Of a stretch of 64,000 bases of DNA, positions 25,753-34,279 are shown piece by piece; within the stretch, counting starts at the first letter, position 1; each line of letters opens with the position of its first letter. Origin of the DNA: Pedobacter insulae (GTDB taxonomy: Bacteria > Bacteroidota > Bacteroidia > Sphingobacteriales > Sphingobacteriaceae); NCBI RefSeq assembly GCF_900113525.1, contig NZ_FOPP01000008.1, forward strand, positions 62,001-126,000, read 5' to 3'. The notes below the pieces were generated by a model. The model worked only from the letters and a program-made list of their open reading frames with translations. It was not told the DNA's origin and made no database searches. Both the position numbers and the translations under genes were made by a program.

Positions 25753-25788
25753 AAAATGGCCAACCTTATCTATCAGATTGACCATTTT
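25753..25788 (-). terminator. Hairpin after the rhlE-rarA-ABC operon
   Basis: AAAATGGCCAA (25753-25763) pairs with TTGACCATTTT (25778-25788) with one mismatch, and on the reverse strand the stem runs into T-rich sequence. It lies 28 nt beyond the stop of the ATPase gene. Confidence 0.6.
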
Positions 25789-25815
25789 ACTATACATTTG
25801 TTACAATAAGTCTTA

Positions 25816-26514
25816 CTACTCAGAGAAGTAGGCCTCTAATTCTTTTAAGGTATTTTCGTCGGTATAGAAATCCTTAATGATCAATCCTTTTTCTAATAGG
25901 ATGATCCGGTCGCATACATCGGTGACGTGATTTAAATCGTGACTTGAAATTAAAGTGGTGAGCTTTTCAGTAGTCTTAAGCGATCTGATTAGCGACTTAA
26001 GTCTAATTTGGGTAGTTGGGTCTAAGTTAGCAAAAGGCTCGTCCAATACTAGAAGCTCGGGTTTCTGCATTAATGCAGCAGCAATTCCGATCTTATTCTG
26101 GTTCCCTTTTGAGAAATCCCGTATGTACTTTCGGCTGTTTAGAATCTCGCCATTAAAGAATTCCTCATATTGCTTTAGATAATCTGCAACATGCGCTACA
26201 CTTAAATTATGTAAACTCCCAATAAAAATGAAATACTCCTCGGGGGTTAAATAATCTATCAAAAAGCCCTCATCTAGATAGGAGGCAGTGTAGTCTTTCC
26301 AATGGTCATTGTTTGCGACATTTTGTTCTTTTGATAGAATTTCGCCACTGTCGGGGCGGATAAGGTCTAATAGCATTCTGAAAAGTGTTGTTTTACCAGC
26401 GCCGTTGTTGCCAACAAGACCAATCGTTTCGCCATCACTAATCGTTAACTGATCGATGTTAACTACTGTTTTGGCACCATAGGTTTTTTTTAATTGTTTA
26501 ATTTCTAACATCAT
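25816..26514 (-). CDS. ABC transporter ATP-binding protein
   Basis: A 232-residue ATPase. Walker A GNNGAGKTT (35-43), a variant signature FSKGNQNK in place of LSGGQ, Walker B LLVLDEPFANLD and the switch His in ISSHDLNH are all seen. The signature variation is usual for exporters of the DUF5687 partner group. It is the last gene of the four-gene reverse operon and 1 nt from its permease. Either of two adjacent ATG codons could start it. Confidence 0.92.
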   Translation of the reverse strand: MMLEIKQLKKTYGAKTVVNIDQLTISDGETIGLVGNNGAGKTTLFRMLLDLIRPDSGEILSKEQNVANNDHWKDYTASYLDEGFLIDYLTPEEYFIFIGSLHNLSVAHVADYLKQYEEFFNGEILNSRKYIRDFSKGNQNKIGIAAALMQKPELLVLDEPFANLDPTTQIRLKSLIRSLKTTEKLTTLISSHDLNHVTDVCDRIILLEKGLIIKDFYTDENTLKELEAYFSE

Positions 26515-26515
26515 A

Positions 26516-27988
26516 CTATTCTCTAAAGCCTTCGGCTATTTTATATCGTTGTTTTTCAAATCTTTTAACTAATAAGTTAATCCAAATGTTACGCATCAAA
26601 AGCGTAACCAGCCCAAATAACCCGATGGCCACCAATCCCCAATAGGGATGTTCAGTTAAGCCAAAAGGAACATAAATCAATATGGGAATTAGGATAAATG
26701 GAATTCCTAAGATCCATTGTGTGGCACCTACACCTTGCCAATTAAAACTAGCACTCTTGGTAATGTCCAATCGTTTATAGTTCATCGTTGCAAAGTATAA
26801 TACAATTACGGTAGCAAATCCGATATTATATAAATAGGCTGCCAGGTGTAGCAGCAATAATTTATAGCTTAAAAAGCCATAAAAACTCGCTAGAATAGTT
26901 ATAACAGTACAACTAAGGGTAAATAAAAGGAACTTGGCCTTGATAAAGTTCTTGAAATCTATCTTGTTGACCAATAATCCATCGAAATGGGTGCTTTGCC
27001 AAGCAAACATGAACTGCCCATAAGAAATGATTGAGATTCCTGTCATAAATACTGCTGCGAAAAGCAGCTTTCCGAATTCATTACGGGCTATAATGGGTTC
27101 TTTGTAGAATATTAAGCCATAAGCTAAAAAAGCAAAACCCATCAATACTGAACCTTTAGAACGTTTATGTCTCAAAATTAACTTCAATTCCAATGCAGCT
27201 AATTCACCTACTTTTCCAAACTGATTTAAAAAAGGGTAATCTGTACTTCCTTTTTTGTCATCCTTAACGCTTAATTCTTCTGTGTATAAATTAGCGCGTA
27301 GATAACGGGAATTGAAAAAGAAGATAAGCAAAGCCGCTAAAGTAAAAATTAAAGCCAAAAAAGGATATTCAGTAATATTTACGAAAATTAAATTCGAAAA
27401 ATTCATCACGGAAATAACCTTGAAATAATCTAATGCGGCAGCGATAGCTACAAAGCCTAATAGACAGGCAAAATAAACAATGTTGTTTATTGATTTCCGC
27501 TTTAAAAATAAAACCAGGTAATTATTAAAAAATGTGAGTGATAGAATGGCTACGATATAGGCTAAAGCCACTAGCGCCCCAGATTTAAGTCCAATTTCTA
27601 AAATGATAAATGGAATGAATATAAAAAGAGGAAGCAGGTTAAAGAAAGAAAAAAGAGATTTAATATTTAGAAAATTTACAATTGCTTTTCGCCTAACATT
27701 AAGATGTAGGTAAGGGATAATACTTAGCGTTGGTAACTCTTGCATTTGGGTTCTAATAGCTAGATCAAATAAAAAGTAATAGAGAATAATGCTGTTAAAA
27801 CCGGAAACAGGCGATAGATTTGGAAAAAGTTGCCCTAAAAGTTTAGTCATGAAAAAGCCAACTCCAATTGCAGCAACTAAGAAATAAAGGATAAAAAAGC
27901 CAAGTAAAACTTGTGCGGCTATACTCCCTGCTTTATTCCGGCTCCGCCAAAATGCCTTCCATTGATGATTTAAAAAAGTTGATAGCAT
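26516..27988 (-). CDS. DUF5687 family ABC permease
   Basis: A 490-residue protein with about 12 membrane helices and charged cytoplasmic N-terminus (FLNHQWKAFWRSRNKAGSIAAQ), the hallmark of DUF5687 permeases in Bacteroidota. It forms a transporter with the ATPase gene that follows by 1 nt. Cargo unknown; such systems are generally drug, lipid or toxin exporters, which is inference. The gene starts 1 nt after rarA. Confidence 0.85.
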   Translation of the reverse strand: MLSTFLNHQWKAFWRSRNKAGSIAAQVLLGFFILYFLVAAIGVGFFMTKLLGQLFPNLSPVSGFNSIILYYFLFDLAIRTQMQELPTLSIIPYLHLNVRRKAIVNFLNIKSLFSFFNLLPLFIFIPFIILEIGLKSGALVALAYIVAILSLTFFNNYLVLFLKRKSINNIVYFACLLGFVAIAAALDYFKVISVMNFSNLIFVNITEYPFLALIFTLAALLIFFFNSRYLRANLYTEELSVKDDKKGSTDYPFLNQFGKVGELAALELKLILRHKRSKGSVLMGFAFLAYGLIFYKEPIIARNEFGKLLFAAVFMTGISIISYGQFMFAWQSTHFDGLLVNKIDFKNFIKAKFLLFTLSCTVITILASFYGFLSYKLLLLHLAAYLYNIGFATVIVLYFATMNYKRLDITKSASFNWQGVGATQWILGIPFILIPILIYVPFGLTEHPYWGLVAIGLFGLVTLLMRNIWINLLVKRFEKQRYKIAEGFRE

Positions 27989-27989
27989 A

Positions 27990-29270
27990 TTAATAGTTGT
28001 ATTTGTCTTTCCAATTTTGTTTGAGTTTCTCTCTTAGTTTTTCTTCGGCAGGATTTCTTCCTGGATCATACAGTTTCGTTCCACTTAATTGCTCTGGAAA
28101 ATATTCCTGCGCCGAGAAATTTCCTTCATATCCATGGGCGTATTGGTAATCCTTCCCATAACCAATGTTTTTCATCAGTTTGGTGGGTGCATTGCGTATA
28201 TGTAATGGGACTGGCAAATTGCCAGTTTGTTTCACCAAAGCCTGCGCTTTATTAATGGCTTCATAAGAAGCATTGCTCTTAGGTGATGAAGCTAAGTAAG
28301 TTACGCATTGCGATAAAATAATTCTCGACTCTGGAAAACCAATTACATTTACAGCGCTAAAACAATTGTTCGCTAAAAGTAAAGCATTTGGATTGGCATT
28401 CCCTATGTCTTCTGATGCCAGGATAACCAGCCTCCTGGCAATAAATAGTGGGTCTTCTCCTCCTTCAATCATTCTTGCCAACCAATAAACAGCAGCATTT
28501 GGATCGCTTCCACGAATCGATTTAATAAACGCAGAGATAATATCATAATGCTGTTCACCCGCTTTATCGTATAAAGCAAGATTTTGCTGTGCATGGTTTA
28601 GCACGTTCTCATTTGTTAAAATAATCTTGTTTCCACCAATACCGTTAATTGCAATTTCGAGTACATTAAGCAATTTTCTGGCATCTCCACCCGAAAGCCG
28701 GATCAAAGCTTCATGTTCTTTGATCTCAATTTTCTTTTCTCTTAAAACCGTATCAGTTTCTATAGCAGTTTGCAATAAGCCACTTAATTCTTCTTCATTC
28801 AGACCCTGTAAAATATAAACCTGACACCTTGAAAGTAGTGCCGATATCACTTCAAAAGAAGGATTTTCAGTAGTAGCTCCAATTAAGGTAACTAATCCAC
28901 GCTCTACAGCGCCTAATAAACTATCTTGTTGCGATTTGCTGAAGCGGTGTATTTCGTCGATAAAAAGAATAGGCAAGCCTAAAAAACTGTCTTTTAGCGC
29001 CGCAGCCTTATCAATCACTTCCCTAATGTCCTTAACACCCGAATTGATCGCGCTTAAGTTGAAAAAAGGACGGTCTAAATTTTGAGAAATGATATAAGCC
29101 AACGTGGTTTTTCCCACTCCTGGCGGCCCCCAGAAAATCATGGAGGGTAACTGACCACTTTCTATCGCTTTGCGTAAAACGGCACCTTCGCCAACCAAAT
29201 GCTGCTGACCAACATACTCGTCCAAGTTTTGAGGGCGCATCCGTTCAGCTAATGGTGGGAGGTTCTGCAT
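27990..29270 (-). CDS. rarA: Replication-associated recombination protein A (MgsA/RarA)
   Basis: A clamp-loader-like AAA+ ATPase that acts at stalled replication forks. I start it at 29270 ([22 protein letters not shown]), the normal family N-terminus; an upstream ATG at 29285 adds five unlikely residues. Walker A is GPPGVGKTT, Walker B is [10 protein letters not shown], the sensor 1 GATTENPSF and the arginine finger region LLSRCQVY follow, and the C-terminal half is the MgsA tetramer domain. It is followed by the ABC permease at 1 nt. Confidence 0.96.
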   Translation of the reverse strand: MQNLPPLAERMRPQNLDEYVGQQHLVGEGAVLRKAIESGQLPSMIFWGPPGVGKTTLAYIISQNLDRPFFNLSAINSGVKDIREVIDKAAALKDSFLGLPILFIDEIHRFSKSQQDSLLGAVERGLVTLIGATTENPSFEVISALLSRCQVYILQGLNEEELSGLLQTAIETDTVLREKKIEIKEHEALIRLSGGDARKLLNVLEIAINGIGGNKIILTNENVLNHAQQNLALYDKAGEQHYDIISAFIKSIRGSDPNAAVYWLARMIEGGEDPLFIARRLVILASEDIGNANPNALLLANNCFSAVNVIGFPESRIILSQCVTYLASSPKSNASYEAINKAQALVKQTGNLPVPLHIRNAPTKLMKNIGYGKDYQYAHGYEGNFSAQEYFPEQLSGTKLYDPGRNPAEEKLREKLKQNWKDKYNY

Positions 29271-29308
29271 GCCTAAAATTAGCAATTTTTTCAGACTTAC
29301 GCTAACTT

Positions 29309-30520
29309 CTAAAGCTTCATGGGCTTCTTCTTAAAAAACTTCTTCTTCTTTGGATAAGACGTACGTTCCGGAACTGCATCCGCCGAAGGTGCTTCCCCTA
29401 GATGTTCTGGAACTTGCATTCTATCAATTTGACGCTCGATTAACTTTTCAATATTCGCCAATTTGCGTCTGTCCTTGTTATTCACCAGCGTTATTGCGGT
29501 GCCGGTAGTCTCTGCTCTTGCAGTTCTTCCAATTCTGTGAATATAATCTTCAGGATCTTGAGGCGCATCAAAATTGATTACTAAGTCGATGCCCGTTACA
29601 TCAATCCCTCTACTTAACACATCAGTTCCGATGATTACATTGAGTTTGCTGTTTTTAAAATCCAGCATAATTGCTTCACGTTCTTTCTGCTCTAGATCGC
29701 TGTGAAATGCGGCAGCTTTCAGCCCCAGTTTTTTAAAGACTTTTCCCAATTCCTTCACTTTCTCTTTTCTGCCAGCAAAAACGATAATGCGTTTATAGGT
29801 TGCTGATTTAAGAATTTCAGTTAATAGAGGAACTTTTTGCTCGTCGAAAACGAAATAGATCTGCTGATTAATACCTTCTGCGGGTTTCGAAATGGCAAGA
29901 CTAATAGATTCAGGCTCATTTAAGAGCTTGGCAGCCAGAGTTCTAATTTTTGGAGGCATGGTTGCCGAAAACATTACTGTTTGGCGGTTCTTTGGTAAGT
30001 AACCTACAATCTTCATAATGTCTTCATAAAAGCCCATATCGAGCATGCGATCGGCTTCATCAAGCACCAGGTATTGCAATTTATCCATCTTTAAAACCCC
30101 CGACGAGAGGTGGGCAATTAGTCGGCCAGGTGTTGCGATAATAATATCGACACCCTCTCGCATCGAACGTTTTTGCTGTTCATAGGCGATACCATCTCCG
30201 CCACCAAACACCGTTAATGAACTAATATTGGTAAAGTAAGAAAGGGCTTCTACCTGCAAATCTATTTGTTGGGCAAGCTCTCTAGTAGGGGTGAGAATCA
30301 AAGTAGTATTGTGCCTATCGTGATTTTCGGTAAGCATATTCATGATCGGCAATAAAAAGGCGCCTGTCTTCCCAGTTCCGGTTTGTGCACAAGCTATTAG
30401 GTCTTTTTTTGCTGAAATAAGCGGAATGGCTTGTTGTTGTATAGGCGTTGCGTTTTTAAAACCCATTGCCAGTAAACCCTCTAAAAGTCCAGGGTTAAAA
30501 TTAAAATCTTTAAAATCCAA
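29309..30520 (-). CDS. DEAD-box RNA helicase (RhlE-like)
   Basis: A 403-residue ATP-dependent RNA helicase. All core motifs are in order: Q motif (NATPIQQQAIP), motif I AQTGTGKT, Ia PTRELAQQ, Ib TPGRL, II DEAD in VLDEADRMLD, III SAT, IV-VI with RGIDV and HRIGRTAR. The short basic tail (KKKKFFKKKP) is typical of RhlE helicases that act in ribosome assembly and RNA turnover. First gene of the operon rhlE-rarA-ABC; a perfect palindrome CCTTAA-A-TTAAGG lies upstream at 30557-30569. Confidence 0.93.
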   Translation of the reverse strand: MDFKDFNFNPGLLEGLLAMGFKNATPIQQQAIPLISAKKDLIACAQTGTGKTGAFLLPIMNMLTENHDRHNTTLILTPTRELAQQIDLQVEALSYFTNISSLTVFGGGDGIAYEQQKRSMREGVDIIIATPGRLIAHLSSGVLKMDKLQYLVLDEADRMLDMGFYEDIMKIVGYLPKNRQTVMFSATMPPKIRTLAAKLLNEPESISLAISKPAEGINQQIYFVFDEQKVPLLTEILKSATYKRIIVFAGRKEKVKELGKVFKKLGLKAAAFHSDLEQKEREAIMLDFKNSKLNVIIGTDVLSRGIDVTGIDLVINFDAPQDPEDYIHRIGRTARAETTGTAITLVNNKDRRKLANIEKLIERQIDRMQVPEHLGEAPSADAVPERTSYPKKKKFFKKKPMKL

Positions 30521-30925
30521 TGTTTATTTATTGTTGTAAAATACTGTGTAAAAGTACCTTAAATTAAGGCGAAAAGCAAATCGGTTTGCAGTTATCAGCT
30601 GGCGGTATTATTTTGCAGTTGTCAATTAACAGCAAAACCTAAAGCACTTTATCGTAACAGCGCTATCCCAGCTTCGAGACAGGTTATTACCTGCTTTGAG
30701 AATGATTAACCATGTTCAATAATTGAGGCTAAGTAGAATCCCAGTTGAGTCCGAGTTTTTTATATAAAAGTGGGACTCAACTGGGACTCAAGTGGGACTC
30801 AACTGGGACTCAGTGTTTATTTGGTACCTCTCATGTATACCGCTGATACCTAGCTTGTTCGAATGTGTCTCGAAGCAAATGCAAAGCAAGTACGAAGAAT
30901 GTCGACTAGCTTAAGAATTTAATCC
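30521..30925. other. Gene-free, repeat-rich interval
   Basis: No credible gene in 405 nt. It holds a CCTTAAATTAAGG palindrome (30557-30569), two GCAGTT-type runs that resemble each other (TTTGCAGTTATCAG near 30583 and TTTTGCAGTTGTCA near 30613), an imperfect hairpin CAGGT/ACCTG near 30680-30693, and a tandem-repeat hairpin at 30740-30813 described separately. Confidence 0.6.
30740..30813. repeat. 11-bp tandem repeat with inverted copy
   Basis: Four tandem copies of TGGGACTCAA(C/G) begin at 30771, 30782, 30793 and 30804. An inverted copy, CCCAGTTGAGTCC at 30740-30752, pairs perfectly with GGACTCAACTGGG at 30773-30785, and could also pair with the matching register at 30795-30807. The result is a set of alternative long hairpins in an intergenic region. 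Confidence 0.75.
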
Positions 30926-31660
30926 TTACCTTTTTGAATCTGCATAGCCAAATACCTTTTGTAATAGGCTAGTAGAGCGGGCGCCAATATTTTCTCTAAT
31001 TTTTAGCTCTTCTTGGGCTACTTGATAAAACATGCCATCAATGGCTTTTTGAGCTACGTAATTAGAGAGGTTTGTATTTACAGGTTTAACCAAAGGGATT
31101 TTATTATAAGCAGTAGCTGCATCGCCCCAATATTTTGTGGCGCCAACTTTATTTAGGCTTGCAGTAATTACCGGTTCAAATTTTTGTAAAAGCTGGGCAG
31201 TAGTAACTCTTTTGAAATAACTTGTCGCCGCATCTTTATTGCCTAACAAGATATTTGTGGCATCAGTAATGGTCATTTGTTTAATGGCTGAAATGAAAAT
31301 TGGTTTCGCTTCCTTAGCCGCATCTTCTGCTGCACGGTTTATACTTAAGATAACATTATCTGCAAGGGAGTTGAAACCTAAACTTCTTAAGGTTCTCTCT
31401 ACTTGTTGCGCTTCTGGTGGAAATAGAATTTTCACAGCCAGGTTCCCTAGAAAACCATCTTTAGCCGAAAGCTGGTCAGCACCCTGCGAGGTGCCAATTT
31501 CTAAGGCTTGTTTTAGGCCGGCGCTAATCTCTAAGGCAGTAGGGTTGCCATTAGTCGGGATTTGCTTTAAAATACTTCCTATTTTGTTTTGGCTTTGAAC
31601 ATCGCAACCAGTAAAGGAAATAAGTGCAATAGCCAGTAAATAAACGCTGATCTTTTTCAT
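30926..31660 (-). CDS. DUF4197 lipoprotein
   Basis: A 244-residue secreted lipoprotein with signal MKKISVYLLAIALISFTGC, where the Cys at 19 is the lipid site. The rest is all-helical and matches the DUF4197 pattern: ISAGLKQALEIGTSQGADQLS, KILFPPEAQQVE and a C-terminal IDGMFYQVAQEELKIRENIGARST. The family is common in Proteobacteria and Bacteroidota, and its role is not established. Confidence 0.88.
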   Translation of the reverse strand: MKKISVYLLAIALISFTGCDVQSQNKIGSILKQIPTNGNPTALEISAGLKQALEIGTSQGADQLSAKDGFLGNLAVKILFPPEAQQVERTLRSLGFNSLADNVILSINRAAEDAAKEAKPIFISAIKQMTITDATNILLGNKDAATSYFKRVTTAQLLQKFEPVITASLNKVGATKYWGDAATAYNKIPLVKPVNTNLSNYVAQKAIDGMFYQVAQEELKIRENIGARSTSLLQKVFGYADSKR

Positions 31661-31696
31661 AAGTTGTTGTAGTTCGGTAAGAAAATTATAAATCTC

Positions 31697-33571
31697 CTAC
31701 TTTTCTTTCGCAATGTTAAGCAAATCTCCTGCCATTAAATGGGTAGATTTAGCTAATCTTACAAATTCTGATCGATAACCTTCTTTATCGCTTCCCAAAG
31801 CGCCCATAGCTAACTCAATTAGTTGTGGATAACTGCTATTTTGTTTAAAATCAGATTCTCTTAAAAGCATTCCAAACTCTGCTACGGCAGCAGCAAATCT
31901 AAAGTTATCGCTGGTTTTTGTGTTCACATTATCCATCACAACTTTTTGAAGGCTTTTGCTCACGTTTTTGGTAGGCTCTTTGTAGCGTAATTTTATAGTT
32001 AGCATTTCATTTCCGTGATAAGAGGGGGTTGCTTTTGGGGTCGACTGGTATTTTAAATCGTCAATGAGGCCGGCGAAATTGCTTTTTACCCCAACGGGGA
32101 TGATTTCATATAAGGCAGTTACCGTATGCCCTGATCCCAAATCGCCCGCATCTTTTAAATCATTGTTAAAATCTTCGTCGGCAAGCAATCTATTTTCATA
32201 GCCAATTAAACGGTAAGATTGTACTTTAGCAGGATTAAATTCGATTTGCAGTTTAACATCTTTTGCTACGGTAAATAACGTTCCGCCAAATTCATTTACC
32301 AATACTTTTCTGGCTTCACTAATGTTGTCGATGTAAGCATAGTTCCCATTCCCTTTATTAGCCAGAATTTCCATTTTGCTGTCTTTATAATTCCCCATTC
32401 CATAGCCTAAAACCGTTAGAAATATGCCTGTTTTACGTTTTGATTCAATAAGACGTTGCATATCCGTATCGCTACTGGCACCCACGTTAAAATCTCCATC
32501 CGTTGCTAAAATAACCCGGTTGTTACCTCCCTTAATAAAGTTCTCGCTGGCCACTTTGTATGCCAGTTCAATTCCTTCTCCACCAGCTGTTGAACCCCCT
32601 GCGTCCAATTTATTTAAAGCCTCTTTTATGGTAGTCTTGGCATGGCCAGGAGTTGAAGGTAGCACCAGTCCGGAGTTACCTGCATAAACCACAATGGCTA
32701 CCCTATCTTTAGGTCTAAGCTGATCAGTTAATAGCTTAAAAGATGAAACCAGTAAAGGTAATTTATTCGGAGCATTCATTGAGCCTGATACATCAATTAA
32801 AAACACCAAATTTGAAGAAGGTAAATTTTCGGTGCTAATTGTTTTTGCTTTTAAACCAATCTTAAGCAGTCTGTGCTGTTTATTCCATGGGGCAGGCGCG
32901 AGTTCGGTTACAATATTTACCGGATCATTTCCGGCAGGTTGGATATAGTCATAATCGAAATAGTTGATCATTTCTTCAATTCGAACCGCATCCTTTGGCG
33001 GTAGATTTCCGTTATTGATCATTCTGCGAACGTTACTGTAGGATGCGGCATCAACATCGATAGAAAAGGTAGAGAGTGGGTTTTTGCTCGCCTTATGAAA
33101 GCTATTCTCCATGATGCCCGCATAACTTTCTGTTTCACTGCGGGATATGTGGAGGCCGGAAATTTTGCCCTTTAAGGGGATTGCGCTCCCATGGTGTACT
33201 AGAGCCGATGAGCTTGTGCGGACTTCTTTTTTTTGACTTGCATAGCCCAATACCACTAATTCCTGAAGCAGCGCATTAGCGGCTTTAAGTTTAATGCTAA
33301 TGTTTTTTTGTTTAGTTAATGTGATGGTCTGACTGTTGTAACCAAGGTAGGAAACTGTTATTTGGGTGTCTGTGTCTGGTAGCTGAATGTTAAATTTTCC
33401 ATCGGCATTTGTGACTGTTAATGTTTTACTTGGAAAACTTTTAATGGTTGCGCCTACAATTGCGCGCCCGTCCGTATCATCAACAACACGACCAGTTAAC
33501 TCGTTTATTTTAATTGCTTTAAAGGCTGCGAAGATAAACAGCAGGAGTAGAGGCAGGAGTAATTTTTTCAT
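31697..33571 (-). CDS. VWA protein with N-terminal receptor-like module
   Basis: A 624-residue secreted protein. After a signal peptide (1-18) come a carboxypeptidase-regulatory-like domain (about 25-97), then LQELVVLGYASQKK and IPLKGKISGLHI (132-143), which look like the start of a SusC-type plug domain. From about 155 it is a YfbK-type protein: VWA-associated N-region, then the VWA domain with MIDAS DVSGSM (260-265), and a DUF3520-like C-terminus (about 470-620). It is divergent from a sigma/anti-sigma pair whose anti-sigma has the same receptor-like pieces. Likely an envelope protein; function unknown. Confidence 0.88.
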   Translation of the reverse strand: MKKLLLPLLLLFIFAAFKAIKINELTGRVVDDTDGRAIVGATIKSFPSKTLTVTNADGKFNIQLPDTDTQITVSYLGYNSQTITLTKQKNISIKLKAANALLQELVVLGYASQKKEVRTSSSALVHHGSAIPLKGKISGLHISRSETESYAGIMENSFHKASKNPLSTFSIDVDAASYSNVRRMINNGNLPPKDAVRIEEMINYFDYDYIQPAGNDPVNIVTELAPAPWNKQHRLLKIGLKAKTISTENLPSSNLVFLIDVSGSMNAPNKLPLLVSSFKLLTDQLRPKDRVAIVVYAGNSGLVLPSTPGHAKTTIKEALNKLDAGGSTAGGEGIELAYKVASENFIKGGNNRVILATDGDFNVGASSDTDMQRLIESKRKTGIFLTVLGYGMGNYKDSKMEILANKGNGNYAYIDNISEARKVLVNEFGGTLFTVAKDVKLQIEFNPAKVQSYRLIGYENRLLADEDFNNDLKDAGDLGSGHTVTALYEIIPVGVKSNFAGLIDDLKYQSTPKATPSYHGNEMLTIKLRYKEPTKNVSKSLQKVVMDNVNTKTSDNFRFAAAVAEFGMLLRESDFKQNSSYPQLIELAMGALGSDKEGYRSEFVRLAKSTHLMAGDLLNIAKEK

Positions 33572-33700
33572 AATAGGATAAGTTTATTTAGGTGATGGAA
33601 ATAGTTTAAGTTTTAATAGTGATGTAAGGTTTATGAGATTTCCATATCCTTATCGAGAAATATTTTTTATACTTGAGCAAAATAATATGAACAAACTGAT

Positions 33701-34279
33701 TTGAAGTTTATAAAAAATACCAGTAAAGCTGAGGTGCAAGATGATCTTGCGCTCATTGCCCGCTATCGGCAAAGTGGCGACTTGGAGGTACTTGGCGTGC
33801 TTTATAATCGGTATATGCATTTAGTCTTTGGCGTTTGTTTTAATTATTTCAAAGATGAAGAGCAGAGCAAGGATGCAGTTATGCAGATTTTTGAAGAGTT
33901 GGTGACCAAGTTAAAGGTGCATCAGGTTCAAAATTTCAAAAGTTGGCTACATGTCCTGTCGCGCAATCATTGTTTGATGGCTTTGCGTAAATCTTCCAAG
34001 AATCCAACTGTTTCTTTGGAAGATAATTTTGTGGAAAATGATGATTTTGTGCATCTTGATATCGATGATGCGAAAGAACAACAATTAACTGTGATGGAAA
34101 AGTGTATGGAAGCATTGCCTGAAGAGCAGCGAAAAAGCGTAGACTTGTTTTATTTGCAGGAAAAATGTTATAAAGAAGTTGCAGATATTACTGGATATGA
34201 TATGCTGAAGGTGAAGAGTTATATCCAAAATGGGAAAAGAAATTTAAAAATCTGTATAGAGAAAAACAGTGAACAATAA
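33701..34279 (+). CDS. ECF-type RNA polymerase sigma factor
   Basis: A 192-residue ECF sigma factor. I use the TTG at 33701 since the only nearby ATG (33688) is out of frame and closes after five codons. Region 2 (LGVLYNRYMHLVFGVCFNYFKDEEQSKDAVMQIFEEL) and region 4 (ALPEEQRKSVDLFYLQEKCYKEVADITG, VKSYIQNGKRNLK) are both present. It overlaps by 11 nt the next gene, a membrane protein that I infer is its anti-sigma factor. Divergent from the VWA gene. Confidence 0.9.
   Translation: MKFIKNTSKAEVQDDLALIARYRQSGDLEVLGVLYNRYMHLVFGVCFNYFKDEEQSKDAVMQIFEELVTKLKVHQVQNFKSWLHVLSRNHCLMALRKSSKNPTVSLEDNFVENDDFVHLDIDDAKEQQLTVMEKCMEALPEEQRKSVDLFYLQEKCYKEVADITGYDMLKVKSYIQNGKRNLKICIEKNSEQ

Noticed and set aside
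30771..30813. Possible CRISPR array
   Set aside because: The 11-bp units abut without spacers, are too short for CRISPR repeats, and no cas gene is near.
33688..33705. ATG at 33688 as the sigma-factor start
   Set aside because: It is in another frame and closes after five codons; the TTG at 33701 is the better start.
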